Assembly: GCA_000727475.1 (NCBI GenBank) | Contig: KL647315.1 | Coordinates: 7,528 to 71,527 of the forward strand | DNA from: Sarcocystis neurona | Taxonomy: Eukaryota; Apicomplexa; Conoidasida; Eucoccidiorida; Sarcocystidae | Reading direction: 5' to 3' | DNA length: 64,000 nt | In this document: one piece after another, positions 11,830-23,999 of the stretch | How the letters are laid out: every line of letters starts with the position of its first letter | How positions within the stretch are numbered: position 1 is the stretch's first letter | Translations under genes and position numbers: made by a program | The notes under the pieces: generated by a model | What the model saw: only the letters and a program-made list of their open reading frames with translations | Databases searched by the model: none | Told to the model about the DNA's origin: nothing

Positions 11830-12030
11830 TGCATGCTTCTTTGTTGCTGTGGCTGCCTAACAACATTGGTTCCTCCTGCTGCTGCTGCTGTTGTCGGCGG
11901 CACCTTCCTAAGCGTTCCTTACTATGTCTTCTCTCCTGCTGGTACGGCTGCTGCAGCTCTCGCCGTTGTCAGTGCTGCCCCCGCTGCTCTATGTGCTGCT
12001 GTCGCTCCACAGCGTACAGTTGCTCACCAG
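11830..12030 (-). repeat. Short CTG-type block
   Basis: About 200 bases are rich in GCTGCTGCTG on the plus strand. The minus-strand frame 11989-12303 next to it contains a non-repetitive stretch (ADAVVLPPMQIAHGSQLSTA) and could be an exon. The protein is not recognised. Confidence 0.3.
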
Positions 12031-12832
12031 AGAATGTAGGGCACCTGCAGGTGACTGCTGCAGACTGGTCGCCAGTGGCTCTTCCACCTTTAGAGGCATG
12101 TAGGTAGCCGACGCCGTTGATAATTGACTGCCGTGAGCTATCTGCATCGGTGGCAAAACGACAGCGTCAGCGTAACGTGATGATGCAAAAGAACACACTT
12201 GGAGGACACGAGTACTGCATGGATGTGGTCTACGCTGGTAATCGACGAATGGCGGGAAATAAAACAAAGAAAACTGACGTGCTGACAACGGTTGCGAAGT
12301 CACACATGGACTTTACTGTCTCTGTCCGTATGCATTCTTTGTTCTCTGCCACGCCTCCATGCACCAGCTCGTGAGGCCGTGTAGCGAAGGATGTATTCTT
12401 TACTGTACCTCCGTGAGAAGAGCGAAACACGCCCAAGTACTCAAGCGCAGAGGAGACGGTCCAGAGCATTAGAAGTTACCTTTTCTGCTGGACAACTATG
12501 TCAGCATTTACTTGAATACGTATTTGCACCGATACTACTACGGGGTTACAACGGTGTATCGCCTGCGCGCAACGTCGTGAACACCAAGGAGATGGATGCG
12601 TGATACGCTTTCTTTCACGCGTGACTTTATTTAAGTTGCCGTAAAGCAATCCAGCTGCCTCAAGTTGTCTCCTCTAGCGTGTGCGGATGTGTCTACTAGG
12701 TAGAGTCTGTACACACAGGGATGTAACTGTTTGCCTCTTGCATACGCATGTATGCCGCATAGCGAGGTGTACGTTCACTGGAAGCACACGCCTCCCTTGG
12801 GATTTTCAGGTGACTTCTCGACGTGAGAATGT

Positions 12833-13877
12833 GTGTACGTAGCAGTGGATGATATCCTTGTCGATGTTGACATGGACAGGTTTTCCGTACTCGTTGGCCT
12901 ACAGCCGAGTAAAAGACGTATGTCTGTCAGCCACTACATCGCCCGCTTAGTGTACACCCGAGCAGGTGTCCGCATTGATGTATTACGTGTTTCTACGGTG
13001 GATCATGCCTCAGCGTCCGTTCCTGTGGCTGTAGCATTGTTCTCAGAGGCCTGACAAGTGTATTTAAGTAGTGGACATACAGCAGGACGGGGCATTCGTA
13101 AACGCAGAGCTCTCTAACATCAAAACGCAGACTGACGGATTCACAGCTGAACAGATGTCTCCTTGTGCAGTTGTCGCGCGTACGCCTACGCACCCGCGCG
13201 CCTGCATCGGTGTTGACGTTGGCAAGAGTGCATCCACCACGCAGTTTTACGAAGGCTGCTGGTAGTCAGGCGCGAAAGCGCGTAACTCCGTCGTCAGGTG
13301 TTTGTGCAGCTGCAGACGGAACTGTATTTTATCGTGCTTTGGTTGTGCCACGTAACGCAAGCCGAAGAGCACGCAACGGATGTGCTCTGTCTGTGTCCCA
13401 GGCGGATCCTCGCACCGCAACTTTGCCGGGCTTATCCGGTCGCGTAGTTGGACACAGTAGGTCGTGTATTTATTTGTCCGTCTTCCGAGGGCTCTCACCT
13501 TTGACGGGACGTACGTACGGCGCAATGGACGCGCTACTACAAGTCGTCTGTTTGCGTTCGAAGATTACCTCTCCTGCAGCAGTACGTCCCCTTCGTGCGT
13601 GTGTATTCTTTTACAACCATATACGTTGTACTTTGACGCACCGCCCCACTACTTGCGACGTTGCGGGTCCTGCTGCGGCAACTGCCAGGAAACACTCGTG
13701 TGCACTGCTAGTCCGCAGCGCCTCTGCTACCAGTATGTTACACGTTCTCGCGTCTACACCACCAGAGGTGGGGGCTACAGCTGCACCACTACCAAGCAGA
13801 CAGACGTAATCTTTTACTTGGTACACATACTGAGCTCTGGCTGCGCATGTCTACACCCGTCCACGTCTGCGGCGTGA
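12833..13877 (+). CDS. Possible plus-strand coding segments, unrecognised
   Basis: Three consecutive plus frames of low repetitiveness are open here: 12833-13054 (contains DDILVDVDMDRFSVLVGLQP), 13071-13265 (contains AELSNIKTQTDGFTAEQM) and 13464-13877, which is cysteine-rich (contains LRRCGSCCGNC). They sit in different frames with short gaps, as exons would, but I could not find splice pairs that keep phase. No family is recognised, and chance open frames of 60-130 codons are expected at this base composition. Confidence 0.22.
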
Positions 13878-14379
13878 TCCGGTGTGCGTGCAGCGGACGG
13901 GCATGTGTGTGCGTGAGCGTTTCAGGTGTCTGCACAGTGCCCCGCGGTGTATATATCAAACACTAGGTCGGTTACGGTTAAAATAGTCAGAGATGGGGAC
14001 GCACTGCGTCTTCCGATGTGCGTACATCGCGAGGCGCTGTTCAGACACGAAAAAGGTTTGCTCGCGTGTTCCAGTAAAGACGCTGTTTTTCCGTTCCCAG
14101 CTGTATCTTTCTGCTCTCCGTGGACGCTGCCTCTGTGTGCTGTATCTCCTGTGCCCTGCTGTCGCGCCTGCTGTTTTTCCTGCCGCTGCAGCAACTGGCG
14201 GCCCTGCTGCATCGGCCGCCTCACCTTTTTCTTTAAGTCGTGACGGCACTTCCAAAAGAGAAGATAGAGCAGCACCTGCACGCACGTCGAGCCGCACATC
14301 TCCCGGACAAAAAAGTAGTCTTGACTGGGCGTACGTATAAAAACACAATATACACAGGTAGTGAGGGACACTTATGCGC

Positions 14380-15510
14380 CGGTACATCTCCACATCCGAC
14401 GTGTGCCTTCGAAGTAATGTTTCTAAAGATAGATTGATATATATACATATAAATAGATATGTGCACTCACAAATGCATATACACATATCTGTGCAGCTAT
14501 ACGCGTATATGGTGTGTTTATATTACTACCTTACAAGCACATGTGGACATGCAGTTACGCACGCATCTACACATATATGCAGCAGTGTATCAGTGTCTAT
14601 CCATATTCTAATATCAACGCCTGTACATCTCTATACACATACAGATAAATACAACTGCAGTGTATACACATTTATACATCTGCGTACGCCCCTATGTAAG
14701 TGGACACGTATCCCGATGTCTGTGGTGAAGATATGTATTCTGCTATAAGACTGTCCAGAGATGGTGTACGAAAGGCTTCGTGAAACTCTGTTCCGCAATC
14801 ACCCGTGAGCCCTATTACGTATACGTATGCACCTCTCTCTATATATGTATATGTTTCTGGGCACACGTTTGTACCTAAACATACACATATATATATATGG
14901 GTATCAACTTATCGGCGTCTGTACATGCGTGGGTCGCTGATCCGAGTTGTACACATGCAAGTAAATAGATCGCTTTACGAGAAATGCAGGTCGAGGAAGA
15001 CGTGGTTCTTGTTACCTTCCACACGCAAAGAAAAATGGAAAAGATCTTTGTGATGTTGTGCATGTCTGATTCCACGGAGCCTGCAAGCACAATAGCCCCC
15101 ACACGTATATATGTATATATGTATGTATATATATACATACACATAAATATACGTGCGTATATATGAATATTTTTATATGCATATGATATCTTACACTAAT
15201 GTATAGAGATTAATCATCTATGCTTCCTACGTAGAGGATGTACTGGTATAGCACCACGTAAGAACGCAAGCATAGATACAGGCGCATGCATCCATGTGGA
15301 CACAGATATATATACGCATATATATACATATATGTATTCGGTTGTATACAGTGACGTACGTAGATTAATTTGGTATGCCTTTTACATTCGTTTGTGCCGG
15401 TATAGCGCTACAGAAAAGCACAGGCATACACTCATGAGCGTGTGTGTGTGTGTGTATGTGTGCGTTCGTATTCATCCATATGAACGCAGGTCTCTACACG
15501 GTCGGCTGCG
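14380..15510. repeat. Microsatellite-rich intergenic interval
   Basis: TATATACATA- and TATGTA-type patches recur at about 14430-14660, 14830-14900, 15100-15190 and 15300-15340, with a (TG)n run at 15440-15456. Open frames here are Tyr/Ile/Thr/Val-only shadows of the repeats. No gene is supported. Confidence 0.75.
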
Positions 15511-15579
15511 TCACTGCACGTAAATTTTGGCGTTTCCCTCTGCGCCATTTCTATTTTCCTTATTTCTCCTTTCAGTCAA

Positions 15580-15796
15580 GGACGTACACAGCACCAACGT
15601 AGGGGTGTCTTTTTTGTTTTTCTCCTGCTTTTTTGTTTCTCTTCAAAGGTCAAAGTTCCCAAAGTCTTCTACAGCGAGTGCCGCTATCCAAAGAGGTCTT
15701 GTTCCACATATCAACATCTGTGAATTAACAGCGAAGGCGATTTTTCTCTTCCAAAATCACGCTGCCTTCGTCGCTTCTTTCGCCACTGTTGAATAG
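15580..15796 (+). CDS. Possible small exon(s) between pyrimidine tracts
   Basis: A TTTCTCCTTTCAG acceptor-like sequence precedes 15576, and a T-rich tract ending CTTCAAAG precedes 15650. Downstream of the second, an open frame of about 49 codons ends at 15796 (contains SKFPKSSTASAAIQRGLV). The splice-like signals are good but the frame is short, and a minus-strand frame of similar length (15725-15958) overlaps it. The product is unknown. Confidence 0.22.
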
Positions 15797-16099
15797 TCGT
15801 GTACGTGGACTGCCCCAGCTGGTGTCCCCCACACTTATATATGTGTAACATTGCCTCCATGCAGACGGATCATCTCTCGGACTGCATAGGGGACCCCTGC
15901 AAACTGCGCAAATATCTTGCACGTGTTCACGTACATATTTTGTGTATACATATGCCAATAAAATATCTATGCATATTCTCCACCTTCATCCCTACGTATC
16001 TACGAGATTGACACAGACGTATAACAAAAACTAGTCCATAGGTGTATCGCTACATCTTCACCTCCGTGACGCACTACCGACATCACTGCGTGTCCGTAT

Positions 16100-16400
16100 T
16101 ATTCTCACTCTGTATGTATAGACCTATGTATATATATATGTTTGTATGTAGGCACATGTGTATATAGGTGTGCGTCCGTGTGAGTATGTATATGTATCTA
16201 CGTATGTACGCATATATAATATATATATGTATGACGTATAAATATGCAGGTATGTATATATGTGTGTCTACGCAGATATATGTATGTCTATATGTAAGTA
16301 TGTATATATGCATGAATAGATATGTCTCTGTACAGATGTCCGTGTGTCCATACGTATGTATATATGTATACATATATATACGAGTGAGGGATACATGTCT
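16100..16400. repeat. TATG/TACA microsatellite block
   Basis: Dense TATATGTATGT and TACGTATG steps run across about 300 bases. Both strands give long Tyr/Ile/Met/Val/Cys frames that are repeat shadows. Confidence 0.85.
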
Positions 16401-16595
16401 TCCACGTACGCATGTAGACACGTACGTGTGTGTGAGCGACAGGCTGTGTAATGATGTCTTAGATGTGCCTCTACAATATCTGCATAGATAAGGCAGTCCT
16501 TCTATCCCCTGCATATATCAAGATATACCTCTATACGCCCGTGTGAGTCTACAGAAGATTCGGGGATCCAGTTGCTCTTTCATTGACGCGTACAC

Positions 16596-16816
16596 CTGTG
16601 CGTACAAAAACTCAGGAGACACGAACGCTCCGTCGTTAAAGACTTGTGTACGCGTGTAGAAGGGGCCCGCAAAAGAAGAGAAAGCGAGAGCCGTCGGCAT
16701 GGAGGTGACCCGCGTACCAGTACTCCACGCAGAAAAATATGTCCTGATCCAGCAGATATCGAAGAAGATACCGCTGCAGCAGGAACAGAGGGACGACAGC
16801 AATCGCGAGGCTTGAA
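16596..16816 (-). CDS. Candidate internal exon, unrecognised protein
   Basis: On the minus strand a CTTTTTTCCACAG acceptor is followed by 73 open codons ending at a GCACAG/GTGTAC donor. The peptide is non-repetitive and aromatic-rich (contains YFSAWSTGTRVTSMPTALAF). The open frame continues past the donor to about 16518, so the donor is not required. A plus-strand frame (16644-16961, Lys/Arg/Glu-rich) competes. No family is recognised. Confidence 0.3.
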
Positions 16817-17149
16817 CTGTGGAAAAAAGGTCAGAGGAGATAAGACAGCGCGGCGAGTCAAACAGGAACAAAAGAGGAACGTCGAAGAAGGCAAGAGAGC
16901 GACGAGACGAAAAGAAGAAGACGAAAGGAGAAACGTGAAGGCCAAGGAAGGGACGAAGTAGGAAGGAAGCACAGCAGCAAAGAAGGGACGAGGTAGGAGG
17001 CAAGCACAGCAGCTTGAGACCGATCGAAAGTAGGTGCTGCCGCATGCCAAAGAACAGAAGTTCGAACGCGGAAACAGAGCCAACGGGAGCGAGAAAAGAG
17101 GAATATGGAAGAAACGATGTGAGGAAGATTCCCGCCCCCCTAGCAGATG

Positions 17150-17870
17150 AGACTCTCTAACGCAGAGCCAAAACCCGCAGCAACGAAGAAGCCGCCGCCT
17201 GCCACCAAGCAGCAGCAGCAGCGAGAAGCACGGGCAGCAAGAGCAGAACAGCAGCGACAGGGAGACAGCAGCAAAGAACAAGCGCCAAAGCCAACAGCAG
17301 CAGCAGTCCTCGAGCAGCCCATCGGTCGCAGTGTCGCCTTCGGAGAAATGCGACGCAGTCCACGTGCACCTGCAGCCGCAAATGCAGCCGCGGCGTCGTC
17401 CCTCGCCGCCGCCGCAGCAGCTGGCGCAGCAACCCCAGACGCACACTTCATGAAACGAGCTGCAGCCACGTAGACAGGAGCGGCAGCATGCGCGTGGCAG
17501 CAGCCGCTGCCCTACGCGGGGCGGCAGCTACACGAGCAGCAGCAACTGCAACCGCCGCAACAAGAACCTTACACGAGGAAGCGGCGCAGCCAAAATTTCA
17601 GCAGCTGCTACTAGAAGAGGGAAGCGTGCCGGCCAGTATCCCGGGGGCTAGAACAGGAGAAGCGGTGACGGCTGCAGCAGGATCGGCTCGGCTGAAGGAA
17701 CACTTCGAAAAGAAGCCGCAGAAGCAGCTGAGGCATCAGGCACGGGATCAGAAGCGACGAGGAAAATAGGAACAGCAGCAGACACGCAGCAGCAGCAGCA
17801 GACGCGTAGCGGCAGCAGCAGGCAAAGCCGAAGAGTCACAAAGGCGACCGGAGGGGTAGCAGCCTTGCAA
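17150..17870 (+). repeat. (CAG)n-type block, plus-strand polarity
   Basis: Plus-strand CAG tracts span 17190-17860. Two plus frames (17147-17473 and 17488-17769) read Ala/Gln/Arg-rich with some complex sequence (HEEAAQPKFQQLLLEEGSV). They could be exons of a plus-strand gene. Alternatively the block is the intron of a minus-strand gene that includes the candidate exon at 16596-16816. I cannot decide between these. Confidence 0.4.
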
Positions 17871-18529
17871 GTGTTGCGGCGTACCAACCGGCGCAGAGCA
17901 TCAGGAAAGAGTAGCGTTCAACAGTCCAGCGCCGGGGATCTGCAAGAAAAGCAGAACAGAGGACGCAGCACGCAGCACGAGAAAAAGGAATATTCTGCAC
18001 AAGGCAGCAGGGAAGCGCTGCCAGCAGTCTGCGTTTCGACAAGAGATACGCAGCGGAAGCTCTCGGTGCGTGAACTTCTCTACGTAGTATCGCATAAAAT
18101 ACGAATGTGAGTGCGTGCGCGTACACCTGAGCAATGGTCACATTGCAGTATATACACGTACTTCTTTATACCCATTTTTACGTATAGGGGATGCGCGTGT
18201 GCGCTCCAATAGAGTGTACGGGGACGTGGACACGTACGCATCTCTGCGTGTGGACAAAAAAAGGTGCACCCTTGTATGCCCGCGCGCTGCCTCCGTTACA
18301 CAGGACGTATAAGCACATGTATGTTTACAACTACTACGTAGCCACTGTTGTACAGCTTCATCAAGCACGAACATGCATTCAAGTAGATTTACGCATATCC
18401 ATTTACATATATATATATATATATATCCGTATTCGTAACGCTGCGTCAAGTATCTGCATATAAATAAATATATACACATCAAAAATGCTGCATGTTGTTT
18501 GTAGATGTACGTGTAGACATTCCCACTCG

Positions 18530-19269
18530 TGCTGCTGCGTCGGGAAGACCACTTCTATACACATGTTTCTCCGAAAAATTGGCTTTTGGCAGGTCAGTCC
18601 GACGGCCCCCCTTCCCTGTCAAGAAAGGAGACACAAATGTTTGTAGTCACTTGCACAAACTCCTGTCTTGTGTGCGACCGTGGAGTGTCTGCACCCTCCC
18701 CAACTACGTCGCGTCGCGCTGGACTTACTCGCGGGAAGAAGACTTCACGGCTAGCTGTGGAGAAGTCTACACATTAGGTGAGCAGCGCGGCCGGCAGCTG
18801 CCTCTCCTTCTCTCGTGCTCACGCGCGCCGGCATGCGCAGACCCCCTCTTCCACTGCACTTCCTCTTCGAACAATCTTCAGCAGGACAGACAGCAGCGCG
18901 CCACCCTCCATACCTATGGCAGTCCTGTACGGGATTGCAGCTGCTGTTTCTACAGATACACGCAGAAATTCACTACTGTGCGACGTTCCCGCTGCCCAGG
19001 CACTTCTTGCGCCTTTGTTTTTCTCCTTTTTCATCGAGAGTCGCTTTCTGCTGGCGGTCACGTGCCGCAGACGGCTGTGCGGCCGCCTGTGTTGCTCTGG
19101 TGGACGGTTTCGCCTCCCTTCACGCACCAGCCTCCTACACAGCACGGTTTCTCAGGAGTCCCCCCATGAATATCGGCGCACTTTAACATTTCCCGTTGCT
19201 CCCAAAAAGCAAAGAAATGTATCTCTGAAGAAGCAGCGTTTGCGTAAACTCTTCCACGCAGGCTCTTGA
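18530..19269 (+). CDS. Possible plus-strand coding region, unrecognised
   Basis: Two overlapping plus frames run here. The one ending at 19269 (from about 18778) has a complex C-terminal part (VAPKKQRNVSLKKQRLRKLF), and 18492-19169 is open in a second frame. A donor-like ACATTAG/GTGAGC at about 18777-18783 may separate them. Repeats are sparse here, so the frames are not simply repeat shadows, but no domain is seen. Confidence 0.25.
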
Positions 19270-19949
19270 GTGGAGTAGCGCGCGGTAGAGACGCACACGC
19301 GAACGGCTCTCTCTCTCTCACGCTATAAATAGAAAGTGTGCAAATGTATGGGGAAGCAGCCGCTGAGATTCGGCTTGAAGCAGGATACTAGCAGATCTCC
19401 ACACGTGACTAGCCGGCTTTCTGCGTCTGCGTCGAAGGCGCCCCGGTACAACGCACAGCCACAGGAGTCCACGTTTGGCCAAATGTACACAAATACGCGC
19501 TCCTAAACAGAAACAAGAAGTCACACCAGCAGCAGCACCAGCACGTCCACTGGCTGTAGACGCGTGTGTGTAGACGGGTGGTTCAGTAGACGACGTGTAG
19601 GCATGCACACTGCTCTATATAAGTCCTGCACTACACGGATCCGTAGGACGGGAGGTGTCTTGGTGTCTCTACAGTGTCTACCTCTACACAGAAAAGGAAG
19701 AAAAAAGAGAAGGAACGACGAGTGCAGAAAGACGAGGAAAAGGAGAAGATGGCGGCCGCGGGTGTCACAGAGAAAGAAGCAGCAGCATACAGATGTGACG
19801 GGGAGGGAGTTACCCCTGGCAGCAGCCAACGGAGAACAGGCAGTCGAATCCACCACCACGCAGGTGTCTGCAGCAGCTCTGTTCATGCAGAGTTCCAGAA
19901 TCGTACATATGTCACGCACTAGGATATACATATATGTGCATGCCACTGC

Positions 19950-20115
19950 GTATATTACACAAACACATACATATATATATGTATGTATGCGGATAGAGAT
20001 ATATATATACATACCTTTGCGTATATTAGATATATACATGTATGATGTGGATACACTTATACATGTATACGTGTGCATGCCACTGCGTACTTTAGACATA
20101 TAGACATGTGTGTAT
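19950..20115. repeat. TA/TG microsatellite with a short internal duplication
   Basis: TATGTATGCGGATAGAGATATATATA-type sequence. The phrase GTGCATGCCACTGCGTA occurs at about 19936 and again at about 20074, each beside a microsatellite, which suggests a duplicated unit of roughly 140 bases. Confidence 0.6.
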
Positions 20116-20178
20116 GCGTGTCTTTAAGTACAACCAACATAAGTACAGATGTGTACAAATGCCTCTGACTATATGCAG

Positions 20179-20304
20179 GACGCCGCGTCTGTAAGTTTTG
20201 CTCCCTACGCGGACGCACCAATATTATTCCAGAAGACGAAGGCAGCGACGAGCTGATCAAGGCAGACTGCGCGCGTGTACCCGGCGACGCACGCAAGCCA
20301 GAAG
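20179..20304 (+). CDS. Candidate internal exon with a CxxC motif
   Basis: The exon runs from an ATATGCAG acceptor to a GAAG/GTGAGG donor. The 41 complete codons, flanked by partial codons (two bases at the start, one at the end), read RRVCKFCSLRGRTNIIPEDE, then a 'DELIKADC' stretch. The CxxC followed by an N-[ST]-I-type strand and a later Cys recalls the second half of the eukaryotic CXXC zinc-binding (DUF866/CZIB) family, but the similarity is short and I would not rely on it. A second candidate exon lies at 20773-20860 (contains RRRLVELLQQLRRHI) with a TGTTCAG acceptor and an AGAG/GTAGGA donor. Its phase does not match this exon directly, so an intervening exon or a different gene would be needed. 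Confidence 0.35.
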
Positions 20305-21895
20305 GTGAGGGCCGTCATATGGTGACTTGTTGGCTGAAACGTTCGCATATGTTCGACATTGCAAAAATAGAAGATGTGTGCACACGAAGATATGGATATT
20401 TAACTGCCATACCCAGCCAGTTGAAGACTTCTGCACCTGTTGAAAAAGACAGCCCTCAAGTAGTAGAGAAACGGCCAATCACGTGGAACGTAGGCACAGA
20501 TTCTACGTCGGCAAAACTAGCAAGGCTCGGCATCGAATAGTTTCCCATTTAAATTTAAGATTTGTTCGTAGACCGTTGCGATGCTCGGCTTCGGAAGTAA
20601 CTGCCTCGGGACGGCGTGCAGCAACGTCCCTCCTCCTCTTCCTCATCTATGTGGGAAAGTTGAAGCAGATATCTGCCCCTGCCTCCGCGCAGCCATGCAC
20701 GCATATGCACGTCCCTACGTGGACGCGGCTATATATCTACAAATGAGCATTTATATACAGACAGATGTTCAGTGTACAAGGGGAAGAGGACGCAATATGG
20801 AGAGGAGGCGGCTTGTGGAGCTCCTGCAGCAGCTACGCAGACACATTCTTTCAGAGAGGTAGGAAGAGTCAGAGGTACAGCCACATGCGTTCAAAGAGAC
20901 AAAGACAGAAGGACAGAGAGATGCACATATAGAAAATGACAGATGTAAATAGGTCGAAAGCCACTATACACGCGTATACATATATGTATCTAAATACAGG
21001 GAGGATAGAAAACGATATATACATACATATATAGCTACACTTGGAAAGCACGATGGAGAGCAGAAAATATAGAGGAAGAGAGCAAGAGACGGAGAGGAAA
21101 GGACAGTTCTGTCTGCAGTCGATGTATAGAAAGAAGTGAGTGTACAGGCAAAATATGTAGCAGTACTCGAAGGAGCAGTCTGGTGCAACAGCACACGTCA
21201 TTTTCCCTGCAGCACCGATCTTGACGTTGCAACACACATGTACGTAGCACTCGAGCGCTACTGGTGTTTATCTGCTGCGACAGGTGGCACCAGCTGTTGC
21301 CTATTGCCGGACACTTTTCCTGCCTCACAAGCAATCCCGGTTGTTCTTCTTGTGCAAATCTACACGCAATGAATTCAGTGAATTACGCGTAAAAGTACAA
21401 ACACCTAGGCGGGTAGGCACACGCGTGCTCCCCTTGGCTACACTCATGTGTTTGTAAGCTCCCAGTGGACCTGTTCAATTGAGCAAATCAACACGTGGAC
21501 ATCTACACGCCCGCAAACAACATCTACCTAAGATAAACAGCACGCGCATAGGTATGTATATGTATACAATATACACATGTATACGCACACGACGTCTGTA
21601 TGCTGGTACGCATACATATATATATATATAAGCCAGGATTAACTGCACACCAATTAACGTGAGTAGTTGTGGGTATCATAACTGAGCTCCCCACATTGGC
21701 CAGAGTCTGACCTTAAAAGATTCTGTGATGACCTAGCCAGCTGAGGAGATTAGTTCCATATTTTTTGCATATATATACATATATAACGACGTGCGTCTCG
21801 TTTGTATAAATATATATATATAACGTATGGCGCATAGATACCCCACACGTATGTACCTGGAGGCAGCTACAAACGGGAGTATACTGGGGACGTAC

Positions 21896-22823
21896 CAGCC
21901 AGCCACCTAGTTTTAGATAGACTCGTAGTTGATCGAGCAACTTTGACAGGTAGTCTGCGCCCAAGCTGTACGCCCCAAGAAGGCCGCCGGTGTAACCCTG
22001 CGGCTCAGTTTCTCGAAAAGGAGTGTTGAGTTTATCAAGTTCGATTTGGTAGTCGGAAATTTCCCGCAGCTTGGCGTCTCGGCGCAGCGAAAACTCGCTC
22101 AGATACGTCTCGTACAGCAGTTTCTGATGTACGTACACCACCGACACCGTCAGAAGCACACACACGCGGAGAAAACGCCATGCCCTCCTTCGAAGAAAAC
22201 GCACAAAGAGGGGAACCAGCCACGTGTAAAAGATCCGGATAAAAAACGTTGCTGGCGAAAAACAAACACAGGATCCCTGCCAGAGAAGTCAAAACTCGGA
22301 CAGCGGAGAACAGACGTACAGCAAGCGGCGAGGGAGTGGCAACAGTGCAGGTACACCCGAGTGAATGCAATGCTGTGCGTACATTCACCTCAACGGAGAA
22401 GGAGACGCAAACCCAAGAGCCGGAAGACACGGTGGTGAGCACGAAGACTGTTAGAGGGTAGAGACTCCACCACTGGAGAATAGCACACGCTGTACGTACA
22501 CTCGAATATTTCACTTTGAATCGCGAGTTTGTACACCCGCTGCCAGGCAGGGTCCAGGGGGGGCACACGTACATTCGAAAGTGAGAGTCTCAAAGCAAGA
22601 GAGTAGATTCAGGTTTGAAAGATAAAAGGGCGGATCAGGTACATCCAAAGCACGTTAGTACGCGTACCAAATGTTGTAAAGCGGGTTCTATATGGCTCGT
22701 CAGGCACCAGCATGTGGTGTACATACGCCGGACACACGGGGCGCAGTACAGAAGAGAGAAACGTAAGAGAGAGGAAGAAGAGACGAGGCAAATGACCAAA
22801 TGCGCCGTTTTGCTTGAAAAGTG
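21896..22823 (-). CDS. Multi-pass membrane protein, three exons of a longer gene
   Basis: Minus-strand exons 22668..22823, 22389..22588 and 21896..22276 join with matching phases (1 then 0). Acceptors are TTCTTCTTCAG, TTGCTTTGAG and CTCTGGCAG; donors are TTTG/GTACGC, TGAG/GTGAAT and GCTG/GTACGT. The first intron is 79 bases and the second 112. The joined segment has hydrophobic stretches LPRLFFLSLTFLSSVL, ILQWWSLYPLTVFVLTTV and FIRIFYTWLVPLFV/VCVLLTVSVVYV, each followed by basic residues. A charged, probably helical tail (SLRRDAKLREISDYQIELDK) ends near LSKLLDQLRVYLKLGG. Neither end of the gene is defined; more minus-strand coding may lie at 22970-23292. I do not recognise the family. Seipin was considered because of the aromatic-YPLT-hydrophobic stretch but rejected as too weak. 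Confidence 0.5.
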
Positions 22824-23496
22824 CTGAAGAAGAACAACAGCAGAAACGGTCCAAAGCAGAAGAAGGAGAGGGGGAAAAAAGCGAAGAGAGCAAAGAACGT
22901 GTTTGCACAGCGAGGGCAGATGAATTGTCGAAGCAGAACGAAGCACTTGAATAGACGAAGCAGAAGCGTTTAGAGGCAGCCAGAGAAACAGAGAAGAAAA
23001 ACAAAGTAGTATAGGAGATTATCCTGTGGAAGGAAACGCAAAGAGACGAGTGAAGGCACGAGCAAGAGCACGACAAGCGCCAGCGGCTTTAAAGTCACTG
23101 CAGCAGATGCAGGCCTGACGTGTGCACCTGCTCCGGGGTGTACGTACACCCGAATGGCCGTGTACACTGTAGACGTATGCAGACACCAGGGAAGAGCTTG
23201 AAATGCAGTTCTCTTGACACTACCTTCGAATAAATCCACTGGCACGATAAAACAATTTCACTTTTTTGAGCTCCCCACACTTCCTTCGTCATCTCGTGCT
23301 TCTTCTGATCTGCACGCGGAAAAACAGCAGCAGCACTCTCCTAAAGAGACGTCCAGACGTAAGTAGGCGCAAAAAAGCGTGCGTGGCCTCACGTAGAGCT
23401 CTACACCCACGTATACATACACATGTGGACACCTGCCTACACATATATGGGTATATGTGCATATGACGGATACTGAACAGCCAACGCGTGGGGGAA

Positions 23497-23710
23497 GCGA
23501 CCAAAAAAGAAGAGGGTGTGTTTTACTTGTTCGCGACCAAAAAGAAGAGAGTGTGTTTTACTTGTTCGCGACCAAAAACGAAGAGAGTGTGTTTTACTTG
23601 TTCGCGACCAAAAACGAAGAGAGTGTGTTTTACTTGTTCGCGACCAAAAAAGAAGAGAGTGTGTTTTACTTGTTCGCGACCAAAAAAGAAGAGAGTGTGT
23701 TTTACTTGTT
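23497..23710 (+). repeat. 35/36-bp minisatellite, six copies
   Basis: Units start at 23497, 23532, 23567, 23603, 23639 and 23675, with consensus CGCGACCAAAAAAGAAGAGA followed by GTGTGTTTTACTTGTT. The first two copies are 35 bases and the remaining four are 36. The array is nearly identical copy to copy, so it is young or homogenised. Plus-strand frames translate it as DQKRRECVLLVR units; the minus strand reads EQVKHTLFFFGR. The 35-base copies break the frame once, and no flanking protein is recognised, so coding is doubtful. Confidence 0.9.
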
Positions 23711-23999
23711 CGCTTCTTGTCTGTTTCCGCAGCATATAAGATTGTCTATCCCCCTAGAAACAGGTGCGGGGAGAAGTCCTCTCTCTCGTGTCAACGTGTA
23801 GAAAAATTAACGCTCATGCAACTCCGACCACGCAGGTATGTCGCTTCGTTGGAAATTCGTTGCACCCGCACGCTTCTGTTTTCCTTGTGGAGTCGGTGCA
23901 CGCGCTTGTTGCTGTTTTCCTCACGGGTTCGCTGTATGCAGTCGCCGCTATCTGTGCGTATGTATGCGCACACGCAGGTGGCTATGTACCTACGTCATG

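Noticed and set aside
16644..16961. Plus-strand Lys/Arg/Glu-rich gene
   Set aside because: It is open for 105 codons but has no complex segment and conflicts with a better-bounded minus-strand candidate exon.
21896..22823. Seipin
   Set aside because: One aromatic-YPLT-hydrophobic stretch is reminiscent, but the space between hydrophobic segments is too short for the seipin lumenal domain.
23497..23710. CRISPR-like direct repeats
   Set aside because: Copies abut with no spacers, and the genome is eukaryotic; this is a minisatellite.
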